The notes under the pieces: generated by a model
The model's database searches: none
Told to the model about the DNA's origin: nothing
The model's input: the letters and a program-made list of their open reading frames with translations, nothing else
Translations under genes and position numbers: made by a program
Shown: positions 51,332 through 57,739 of the stretch, piece after piece
Layout of the letters: the number at the start of each line of letters is the position of its first letter
How positions within the stretch are numbered: the first letter of the stretch is position 1
Source of the DNA: Pelethousia sp002409725
GTDB lineage: Bacteria; Bacillota; Clostridia; Christensenellales; CAG-138
Reading direction: 5' to 3'
NCBI GenBank assembly: GCA_937915455.1
Contig: CALDNN010000050.1
Location: 1 to 57,739, forward strand
Length of the DNA stretch: 57,739 nucleotides

Positions 51332-52996
51332 TTATCCTTCCTCATATAGTAGCACCCGGGCTTCATAAGGCTGCAAAAGCCCTTTTTTGTGGCAGGCATA
51401 GTTGGAGATGAGCTCCTTGCCGCCATCCCCGCCCAGCTCGCAGGCCGCATCCGCAGCCGTGAAGCTGCAAAGCACCAGCAGGCGCTCTTTGCCCAGCCGC
51501 CGCTCATAGGCGTAAATACCGGGATCGTCCTCCAGCAGCGGATGGAAATCCCCATGCACGATGATGGGGTAGGTGCGGCGTAGTGCGATCAGCCGCCGGT
51601 AATAATGGAAAACCGAATCCGGGTCGTTTAGCTGATCCTCGGCGTTGATGTAGCGGTAGTTTGGGTTCACGCTTAGCCAAGGCGTACCCGAAGTAAAGCC
51701 GGCGTTCTCTCCCGCGCTCCATTGCATGGGTGTGCGGGCGTTATCCCTGCCGATCACTTGCAGGCAGCGCAGCATCTCCGCCTCATTCAACAGGCCGCTC
51801 TCAGTATATTCTTGAAAGGCGTCGATGCTCTCCCGGTCGCGGTAATCCGAGAGGTACGGAAAATAGGCGTTGGTCATGCCCAGCTCCTCCCCCTGGAAGA
51901 TGTAAGGCGTACCTTGGAGCATATGTAGGCAGGTGCCCAGCATCTTGGCGCAGGCGGCGCGATAGAGCGGGCTGTCGTTGCCGAAGCGGGATGCCGGCCT
52001 CGGCTGGTCATGGTTGCTCCAATACAGGCCGTTCCAGCCGACGCCCTGCAAGCCCTGCTGCCAACTGTTGAAGATATGCCTTAGTTCATCAAAGGGGAAG
52101 GGCCGATCCGTCCATTTATCGGCCAATCGCGGACCGCCATCCACATGCATAAACTGGAACACCATGCTCAGCTCACCACGCTCGCTCCCAGTATAGAGCC
52201 TGCCATGTTCCACGCTTACGTGGCTGGTCTCCCCCACGCTGAGCATGTCGTGGGGCTGGAAAACCCGGCTGTTCATCTCCCGTAGGAATTCGTGGATGCG
52301 CGGGCCGTTGTACATATAGGGGAAGCCGTTGCCATAAAGCGTAGCAGGCTCTCCATCCAAAAAGCGCTGGTCCTTGGAGATCATGTTGATGCCGTCCAGA
52401 CGGAAGCCGTCGACACCCTTTCGTTGCCACCAGAGCATGGTCTCGAAGATGGCCTCGCGCACAGCCGGGTTCTCCCAGTTGAGATCCGGCTGCTCGGGCA
52501 GGAAGCTGTGCATGTAGTATTGGCCGGTGGTCTCATCCAGCGTCCAGGCCGGGCCGGAAAAGATGGAGCCCCAGTTGGTGGGCGGGCCGCCGTTTTTCCC
52601 ATCCCGCCAAATATAGAAATCGCGGTAGGGATTATCCCTGCCGGCCCTGCTTTGGATAAACCAGGGATGCTCGCTGGACGTATGGTTGGCCACCACATCC
52701 ATCATCATGCGCAGGCCCTTCGCATGAGCCGCGGCGATGAGCTTCTCCATATCCTCCATCGTACCGAAAACGGGGTCGATGGCGTAGTAATCCGAAATGT
52801 CGTAGCCGTTATCCAAGCCGGGCGAGGCGTAGACCGGGCAGAGCCAGAGCACATTCACGCCCAGGGCTGTGATGTAATCGAGCTTTTGCAGCACGCCGTT
52901 CAGATCGCCCACGCCGTCGCCGTTGCTGTCATAAAAGCTACGGGGGTATACCTGGTATACCACCGCCTCCTTCCACCAGGGGCTTTGCATCTTCAA
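51332..52996 (-). CDS. malL: GH13 alpha-glucosidase (oligo-1,6-glucosidase type)
   Basis: A 554-residue GH13 family hydrolase. It begins WWKEAVVYQVYPRSFYDSNG. The catalytic residues are visible in GFRLDGIN (nucleophile Asp), VGETSHV (acid/base Glu) and WSNHDQPR (stabilising Asp). Overall it resembles oligo-1,6-glucosidase and related alpha-glucosidases. It would release glucose from isomalto-oligosaccharides, sucrose or similar sugars in the cytoplasm; the exact linkage cannot be told from sequence. It lies between a LacI-type regulator and galK. Confidence 0.92.
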   Translation of the reverse strand: MKMQSPWWKEAVVYQVYPRSFYDSNGDGVGDLNGVLQKLDYITALGVNVLWLCPVYASPGLDNGYDISDYYAIDPVFGTMEDMEKLIAAAHAKGLRMMMDVVANHTSSEHPWFIQSRAGRDNPYRDFYIWRDGKNGGPPTNWGSIFSGPAWTLDETTGQYYMHSFLPEQPDLNWENPAVREAIFETMLWWQRKGVDGFRLDGINMISKDQRFLDGEPATLYGNGFPYMYNGPRIHEFLREMNSRVFQPHDMLSVGETSHVSVEHGRLYTGSERGELSMVFQFMHVDGGPRLADKWTDRPFPFDELRHIFNSWQQGLQGVGWNGLYWSNHDQPRPASRFGNDSPLYRAACAKMLGTCLHMLQGTPYIFQGEELGMTNAYFPYLSDYRDRESIDAFQEYTESGLLNEAEMLRCLQVIGRDNARTPMQWSAGENAGFTSGTPWLSVNPNYRYINAEDQLNDPDSVFHYYRRLIALRRTYPIIVHGDFHPLLEDDPGIYAYERRLGKERLLVLCSFTAADAACELGGDGGKELISNYACHKKGLLQPYEARVLLYEEG

Positions 52997-53009
52997 AAGC
53001 AGTCCTTTC

Positions 53010-53059
53010 CGGGCCGTGGACGGCCCGCTAAAAAGACCGCCGGGCGGGCCTTGCCCGGC
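53010..53059 (-). terminator. Two hairpins between lacI-type regulator and malL
   Basis: On the minus strand GCCGGGC/GCCCGGC (53039-53059, 7-base loop) is followed by GGTCTTTTT, a likely terminator for the regulator gene. A second perfect stem CGGGCCGT/ACGGCCCG (53010-53027, 2-base loop) lies just upstream of the malL ribosome site. Together they could reduce readthrough into malL-galK-galE. Confidence 0.6.
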
Positions 53060-53090
53060 CCCGCGGCCTCGTGTTGGTGGTTTTCCCTGT

Positions 53091-54110
53091 TCAGCGGGGT
53101 GGGGCCGTCGTCCCCCCCACCACCAGCTCCACGGGCAGACGGATGGTCTCCCCTTCCTCGGTTTGGCGGCGGACGAGGCGCATCAGCATCTCAAAGGCCA
53201 GGCGGGCTTTATCCGTGGGATTCTGGTGGATGGTAGTCAGCCTGGGCCTAAGGTTCTGGCTTAGGATGTTATTGTCAAAGCCGGCCACGGAGATATCCTC
53301 CGGGATGCAAAAACCGTTGTCGTAGAGGTAATCGAAGCCACGCATGGCGTAATAATCCGAGGCGAAGAATAGCGCGGTAAAGCGATCGCGCGGCTCCAGG
53401 GCTGGGGCCAGGCTCTTGTAATATTCCGTCCATCCCGGGCGCAGGCGGATGTAGTTCTCCGCCTCGCTGTAGGGCAGGCCGGCTGCCTCCATGGCCTCGC
53501 AATAGCCCAGCCAGCGCATCCAGTCGTTGCCGATCCGGTTATCGGAAAGGTAGGCGATGCGCTCGTGCCCCAGGGAGATTAGGTATTCCGTCATGATGCG
53601 GCCGCCGGTTTGATCTTCCAGGCCCACGTTGGAATAGGGTATACCCACATCCCCGAAATAGCAATCCACAAAGACCATGGGCTTTTGCGTTTGCGCGCGG
53701 ATCTGCTTATAATCCTGGGCATGGAACCCGGAGAGCACCAGGCCGTCCACGTTCCAGGTTTTCATCAGGCGCACGATGTCCCCTACGTTTGGGGCCACGT
53801 ACTGCATCATGTAATATCCGGCCTCGCGGATGCTGGCCTCCAGCGCGCCCATCAGCTCCCCGGCGAATGGATCCTGCAGGGCGTTAAGCTCTTTTTGCGG
53901 GTTGAATTTGAGCACCACGCCGATGATCCGCGAGCTTTTTTGCGCCAAAGCCCGGGCGCTCATATTGGGGATGTAGTTATAATCCCGCACGGCCCGCTGT
54001 ACCGTTTCGATGGTCGCCTGGGAGACCTCGCCGGTCTTCCCGTGGATCACATTCGATATGGTGGTGGTGCTCACGCCTAGCTTATCAGCCAGCTCCTTGA
54101 TGGTGATCAT
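53091..54110 (-). CDS. LacI-family transcriptional regulator
   Basis: A 339-residue repressor. The N-terminal HTH and hinge read ITIKELADKLGVSTTTISNVI and MSARALAQKSSRIIGVV; the periplasmic-binding-protein-like sugar domain follows. It lies between mglC and malL, so it probably controls the cluster in response to the transported sugar or a product. Operators were not identified. The ATG at 54110 gives the canonical start; a GTG at 54137 is also possible. Confidence 0.9.
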   Translation of the reverse strand: MITIKELADKLGVSTTTISNVIHGKTGEVSQATIETVQRAVRDYNYIPNMSARALAQKSSRIIGVVLKFNPQKELNALQDPFAGELMGALEASIREAGYYMMQYVAPNVGDIVRLMKTWNVDGLVLSGFHAQDYKQIRAQTQKPMVFVDCYFGDVGIPYSNVGLEDQTGGRIMTEYLISLGHERIAYLSDNRIGNDWMRWLGYCEAMEAAGLPYSEAENYIRLRPGWTEYYKSLAPALEPRDRFTALFFASDYYAMRGFDYLYDNGFCIPEDISVAGFDNNILSQNLRPRLTTIHQNPTDKARLAFEMLMRLVRRQTEEGETIRLPVELVVGGTTAPPR

Positions 54111-54145
54111 GGCAGCTCGTTCCCGTCTTTCCTTCACGTTTAGGT

Positions 54146-55156
54146 TTATTTTTTGGCCACATACTTGCGGATATCCAGCGATACCGCCATGATGATGACC
54201 AAGCCCTGGACGATATAGGTATAGTCCGAAGGCACGCCCATGAACTGCATGGCGATCTTCAACAGCTCGAATACCAGCACGCCGACCAGCATGCCCGAGA
54301 TGCGGCCCACGCCGCCGTTGGTAGAAACGCCGCCGATGGTACAGCCTGCGATGGCCTCCAATTCATAGCCCATGCCCAGGTTCACGGAAGCGCCGCCGCT
54401 CTTGGCCCCGTAAAGGAAGCCGGCGATGCCGTAGAGGCAGGCCGCGGTGGTGTAGATGATGATCTTGGTGGCCGTGGTGTTGATGCCTGCTACCTCGGCG
54501 GAGTTTTCATTGCCGCCAATGGCGTACATATGCTTGCCGTGGGGCGTCTTATTATAGACAAACCACATGATCAGGCCCAGGAGCAGCGCGATGATGCCCA
54601 GATAGGGCAGGAACTGGAAGCCGAACAGCGAACCGGAGGAGATGTTGGTATAATCCTTGCGCAGGCCGCCGATGGGCTGTGCGCCTGTATAGACCAGGCA
54701 GATGCCGTAGACGATGGTTTGCATGCCCAAGGTGGCGATAAAGGGCGGTACGTTGAGCTTGGAAACGACCAGGCCGTTAAGTAGGCCGAATACCATGCAG
54801 ACGGCCACCACGCCGAGGAACACCCAGATGATAGGCGGCTCGCCCATGTCAGGATAGACCTTGCTGGTATAATCCAACCGCTGCATAAAGGTGGCGCTAA
54901 GGCAGGCCGCCAGGCCAACGAGGCGCCCGGCGGAAAGATCCGTACCCTTGGTGATGAGGCAGCCGGATACGCCCAAGGCGATGATAAAGCGCGCGGAGGT
55001 ATTGGAGATGAGGTTTTTGATGTTATATTGGGATATAAAGTTGGGCCGCATGATGCTTACCGCCGCTGCGGCGACCAGCATCATGATGATGACCGCGTTA
55101 TTGAGCAGGAATTCCCCCGTGCGCCTACCGCTAAGCTTGTTGTTGTCGATCTGCAT
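54146..55156 (-). CDS. mglC: Galactose/methyl galactoside ABC transporter permease
   Basis: A 336-residue permease of the ribose/galactose (BPD_transp_2) family. It has about ten helices, the signature LITKGTDLSAGRLVGLAA, FIATLGMQTIVYGI and EAIAGCTIGGVSTNGGVG, all matching the MglC/RbsC group closely. It pairs with MglA and MglB in importing galactose or related beta-galactosides. It starts 12 bases after mglA. Confidence 0.94.
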   Translation of the reverse strand: MQIDNNKLSGRRTGEFLLNNAVIIMMLVAAAAVSIMRPNFISQYNIKNLISNTSARFIIALGVSGCLITKGTDLSAGRLVGLAACLSATFMQRLDYTSKVYPDMGEPPIIWVFLGVVAVCMVFGLLNGLVVSKLNVPPFIATLGMQTIVYGICLVYTGAQPIGGLRKDYTNISSGSLFGFQFLPYLGIIALLLGLIMWFVYNKTPHGKHMYAIGGNENSAEVAGINTTATKIIIYTTAACLYGIAGFLYGAKSGGASVNLGMGYELEAIAGCTIGGVSTNGGVGRISGMLVGVLVFELLKIAMQFMGVPSDYTYIVQGLVIIMAVSLDIRKYVAKK

Positions 55157-55168
55157 TGTCGTCCTCCT

Positions 55169-56674
55169 TTAAGATTCAAAGCGCGTGGCCAGTTCCATGA
55201 TCTTTTCCTGGTTCATATCCTCGCCCTCGACGAAGCCGGTAGCCCGCCCGTCGCACATGACCATAATGCGGTCGGCCATGCCGATCAGCTCGGGCATTTC
55301 GGAGCTTATCATGATAATGCTCTTGCCCTGCTTGGCAAGATCGGCGATGATGCAGTATATTTCATATTTCGCGCCCACGTCGATGCCGCGAGTCGGCTCA
55401 TCCATGATGAGCACATCCGGGTCGTTGGCCAGCCAGCGGCTTATGATGACCTTTTGCTGATTGCCGCCGGACAAGGACTTGATCGGTGTTTTTTCACTAG
55501 GGGTCTTGATGCTCAGCTTATCGATGTTATCGCGCACCAGCTTGGAGATGCGCTTGTCATCCAGCATGATGTGGTATTTTAAGTATTGGGAAAGGGAGGC
55601 TACGGACACGTTGTCGCTCACGGAAAGCACGCCGAAAATGCCGGTAGCGCGCCGATCCTCCGTCAAAAGGGCGATGCCCTGGTTGATTGCATCCTTGGGG
55701 CGGATGATGCGGATGGGACGGCCCAGATACTCCACGCTGCCCGCCGTGATGGCCCTTAGGCCGAAGATTCCCTCCATCAGCTCCGTGCGCTGCGCGCCCA
55801 CCAGGCCGCTTACGCCCAAGATCTCGCCCTTGCGCAATTCAAAGTTCACATCGCGGAAAGATTTGGAGTGAATGGAGGTGTAATGCTCGACCCGCAGCAC
55901 AACCTCGCCGGGTACATTTTCTTTTTTAGGGTAGAGGTTGGTGATTTCCCGGCCCACCATGCGGGTGATGATGAGGTCGTTCGTCAGCTCGCCTGCAGGC
56001 CAAGTGCCGATGTATTTTCCATCCCGCATGATGGTGACCTCATTGGAAATACGGAGGATTTCATCCATTTTATGGGATATATATATGATGGCGCAGCCTT
56101 GATTTCGAAGGTTATTGATAATGCGGAAGAGAACGTCCACCTCGTTTTGCGTAAGGGAGGAGGTGGGCTCATCCATAATGACGATTTTTGCGTTGGCGGA
56201 AACGGCCTTGGCGATCTCTACCAGCTGCATTTGGGAAACGGAGAGGGCACCCAGCTTGGCCCGTGGATCAAAATCCAGGCCCAGGCCCCGGAGCAGCGCC
56301 TCCGTATCCTGATACATGCGGGCATGGTCCACTATGATCCCGCCCAGCTTGGTAGGGTAGCGGCCGCAATAAATATTTTCGGCTATGGATCGCTCGGGTA
56401 TGGGCTGCAATTCCTGGTGTACCATGGCGATGCCCTTTTGCAGCGCCTCGAACGGATTGGCGATATGGATAGGCTGGCCTTCGTACAGCACCTCGCCCGC
56501 ATCCATTTTGTAAACGCCAAACAGGCACTTCATCAGGGTGGATTTGCCGGCGCCATTCTCGCCCATCAGCGCGTGCACCGTGCCCGCGCGCAGCTTGAGC
56601 GAAACGTCATCCAGCGCCTGAACGCCCGGGAAGGACTTGCTGATGCCCTTCATCTCCAGCAGATATTCCGACAT
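55169..56674 (-). CDS. mglA: Galactose/methyl galactoside ABC transporter ATP-binding protein
   Basis: A 501-residue tandem ATPase of the MglA/RbsA/XylG type. The N-terminal half has Walker A GENGAGKST, signature LSVSQMQLVEIAKA and MDEPTSSL. The C-terminal half has a degenerate P-loop (GVSGLVGAQRTEL), signature LSGGNQQKV and MDEPTRGIDVG. Typical length. It energises the MglC permease at the membrane. It is separated from mglB by a hairpin-bearing gap. Confidence 0.95.
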   Translation of the reverse strand: MSEYLLEMKGISKSFPGVQALDDVSLKLRAGTVHALMGENGAGKSTLMKCLFGVYKMDAGEVLYEGQPIHIANPFEALQKGIAMVHQELQPIPERSIAENIYCGRYPTKLGGIIVDHARMYQDTEALLRGLGLDFDPRAKLGALSVSQMQLVEIAKAVSANAKIVIMDEPTSSLTQNEVDVLFRIINNLRNQGCAIIYISHKMDEILRISNEVTIMRDGKYIGTWPAGELTNDLIITRMVGREITNLYPKKENVPGEVVLRVEHYTSIHSKSFRDVNFELRKGEILGVSGLVGAQRTELMEGIFGLRAITAGSVEYLGRPIRIIRPKDAINQGIALLTEDRRATGIFGVLSVSDNVSVASLSQYLKYHIMLDDKRISKLVRDNIDKLSIKTPSEKTPIKSLSGGNQQKVIISRWLANDPDVLIMDEPTRGIDVGAKYEIYCIIADLAKQGKSIIMISSEMPELIGMADRIMVMCDGRATGFVEGEDMNQEKIMELATRFES

Positions 56675-56734
56675 GTTGCCCCCTTATTGCTGCGGTTCTT
56701 CTATTTTTTGCGGAAAACACCTGGATTCAATTGC

Positions 56735-56770
56735 AAGAATTGCGTGCGAGCAAGCCCGCACGCAATTCTT
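56735..56770 (-). promoter_or_regulatory. Hairpin between mglB and mglA
   Basis: A 14-bp perfect stem (AAGAATTGCGTGCG with CGCACGCAATTCTT, 8-base loop). On the minus strand no T-run follows (GCAATTGAATCC), so it is not a terminator. It is likely to protect the mglB mRNA 3' end or reduce downstream gene expression, as in other binding-protein transport operons. Confidence 0.75.
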
Positions 56771-56786
56771 TTGTTACGATTGTTGG

Positions 56787-57739
56787 TTATGCGGTGACCT
56801 TCTGGTAGTCGACCGTCACGTGGTTGGTGCCATCGGCTGCGGAGCCGATTAGCTCGCCGCCCAGGTACTTCACGGCGCAGTCCACGGCAGCGTGGCTCTG
56901 GCCGATGTGGTCGTTGAGCACGGTACCGGTCATGGTGCCGGCCTTAACCATCTCAACGCACTCATCCAGCGCGTCAACACCCACCAGGTAGATGTCGGTG
57001 CCCACGGTGCGGCCCGCGGAAGCGATCGCCTGGGCAGCGCCCAGCGCCATGCCGTCGTTGTTGCAGAAGATAACGTCGATCTTATCGCCAAACTGGCTCA
57101 GAGCGGTAGCGGCCAGCTCCTGGCCCTTCTCCTGGGCCCAGTCGCCACGCTGCTTGAACAGCTCTTCGACCTTGATGCCGGCATCGGTGAGGGCCTTGAT
57201 GGAGAACTCGGTGCGATATTGGGCATCCACGTTCTCCGGGTCGCCCATGATCATCACGTAGCTCACGGTGCCGTCGCCATTGACGTCGCCCTTGTCGGGC
57301 AGGGAGGCGATGATCTCACCCTGGTAGGTGCCGCTCTGGCGAGCATCCGCGCCCACGTAGCAGATCTTGTCCCAAGCCTTCATATCGGCGGCTTCGGGCT
57401 CACGGTTGATGTAAACCACGGGCACATCCGCGGCCTGGCACTTCTCGGTGATGGTAGCGGCGGAAGAGGACTGAACGAGGTTCACAATCAGCACATCCAC
57501 GCCCTGGGCTAGGAAGGTATCGACCTGGTTGGTCTGCTCGGCCATATCGCCCTTGCCGTCCACGATGGTAACTTCATACTTAACGGTGTCGCTCTCCAGG
57601 GTCTTGAAGTAGTTCTCAATCTCCTGGCGGTAGAGGGTCATGAAGTTGTCATCGAACTTGTAGATGCACACGCCAACCTTGTAGGTGGTGGGCTCGGTGG
57701 CGGCGGGCGCTGCGGGCTCAGCGGCGGGCGCGGCCGGCT
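56787..57739 (-). CDS. mglB: Galactose ABC transporter substrate-binding protein (5' end beyond window)
   Basis: Partial gene: the start and signal peptide lie beyond the right edge. What is visible begins with an Ala/Pro/Glu-rich linker, then KVGVCIYKFDDNFMTLYRQE, which closely matches the MglB galactose/glucose-binding protein. Further typical stretches are NLVQSSSAATITEK, VPVVYINREPE, FCNNDGMALGAAQAI and VGVDALDECVEMVKAGTMTG. The linker suggests a lipid-anchored extracytoplasmic protein. The C-terminus and stop codon are complete. It is the first gene of mglB-mglA-mglC. Confidence 0.93.
   Translation of the reverse strand, partial: PAAPAAEPAAPAATEPTTYKVGVCIYKFDDNFMTLYRQEIENYFKTLESDTVKYEVTIVDGKGDMAEQTNQVDTFLAQGVDVLIVNLVQSSSAATITEKCQAADVPVVYINREPEAADMKAWDKICYVGADARQSGTYQGEIIASLPDKGDVNGDGTVSYVMIMGDPENVDAQYRTEFSIKALTDAGIKVEELFKQRGDWAQEKGQELAATALSQFGDKIDVIFCNNDGMALGAAQAIASAGRTVGTDIYLVGVDALDECVEMVKAGTMTGTVLNDHIGQSHAAVDCAVKYLGGELIGSAADGTNHVTVDYQKVTA

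Noticed and set aside
51324..51555. Upstream extension of galK to 51555
   Set aside because: It would overlap the end of malL by more than 200 bases with a sequence unlike galactokinases; the ATG at 51324 has a ribosome site.

Overview
The window is about 58 kb of a high-GC, densely coded chromosome that is best explained as a member of the class Clostridia (Bacillota). The evidence is a SCIFF ranthipeptide precursor with its radical-SAM maturase, the sporulation-linked genes yqfC and yqfD, the yajC-TIGR04086-scfA-scfB-recJ-apt-rel-dtd gene order, the ireB-ruvX-DUF1292 trio, a HemZ-type radical SAM enzyme and a pyruvate phosphate dikinase. I would not name a genus. No rRNA, tRNA, CRISPR array, insertion sequence or phage region is visible, and almost every gene is a housekeeping gene in good reading frame.

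Layout. 1-180: the 3' flank of trxA and a promoter that reads out of the window to the left. 181-4036 (minus): hisS-aspS-rseC-trxA. 4037-4549: a divergent promoter region. 4550-11046 (plus): a complete F1Fo ATP synthase operon (small membrane protein, a, c, b, delta, alpha, gamma, beta, epsilon). 11047-11179: a block of inverted repeats. 11180-21647 (minus): hemZ, MBL hydrolase, dtd, rel, apt, recJ, scfB, scfA, TIGR04086 and yajC. 21794-24876 (minus): a DUF2156 protein, then an overlapping SIMPL/DUF4349 lipoprotein pair. 25207-28341 (plus): cysE, a lipid-kinase/PAP2 pair and a TauE-type permease. 28505-31144 (minus): ppdK. 31401-39878 (minus): the recO-era-cdd-ybeY-pgpH-phoH-yqfD-yqfC and DUF1292-ruvX-ireB block, interrupted by one small inverted YqzL-like gene. 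40042-45188 (minus): a 160-bp symmetrical inverted repeat, a small membrane protein, a nucleotide kinase, hflX, a PQQ-propeller protein and a small membrane protein. 45410-47188 (plus): an S24-type repressor and a DUF362 ferredoxin protein. 47259-57739 (minus): an iron alcohol dehydrogenase and an EamA half-transporter, then a galactose cluster mglB-mglA-mglC-lacI-malL-galK-galE, with mglB cut by the window edge.

How the genes work together. The left part supplies energy conversion (ATP synthase) and tRNA charging. The centre carries stringent response and purine salvage (rel, apt), DNA repair (recJ, recO), ribosome maturation (era, ybeY, ruvX, hflX), c-di-AMP turnover (pgpH) and a ranthipeptide locus. 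The right end imports a hexose (Mgl), controls it with a LacI-type regulator and feeds it through GalK/GalE; the cluster has a GH13 alpha-glucosidase where an alpha- or beta-galactosidase might be expected.

Most unusual items: (1) an ATP synthase delta subunit reduced to its C-terminal domain, with no space for the missing N-terminal domain, plus an extended a subunit and a c subunit that lacks most of the conserved glycine motif; (2) an S24 repressor whose catalytic Ser and Lys positions read Cys and Arg, next to a consensus promoter with a perfect 15-bp palindrome in its spacer; (3) the scfA/scfB locus, where scfA has its own promoter and a hairpin separates it from scfB; (4) a 160-bp inverted repeat made of alternating matched and unmatched blocks of nearly equal length; (5) an HflX whose N-terminal extension has a perfect JAMM-type metal motif.
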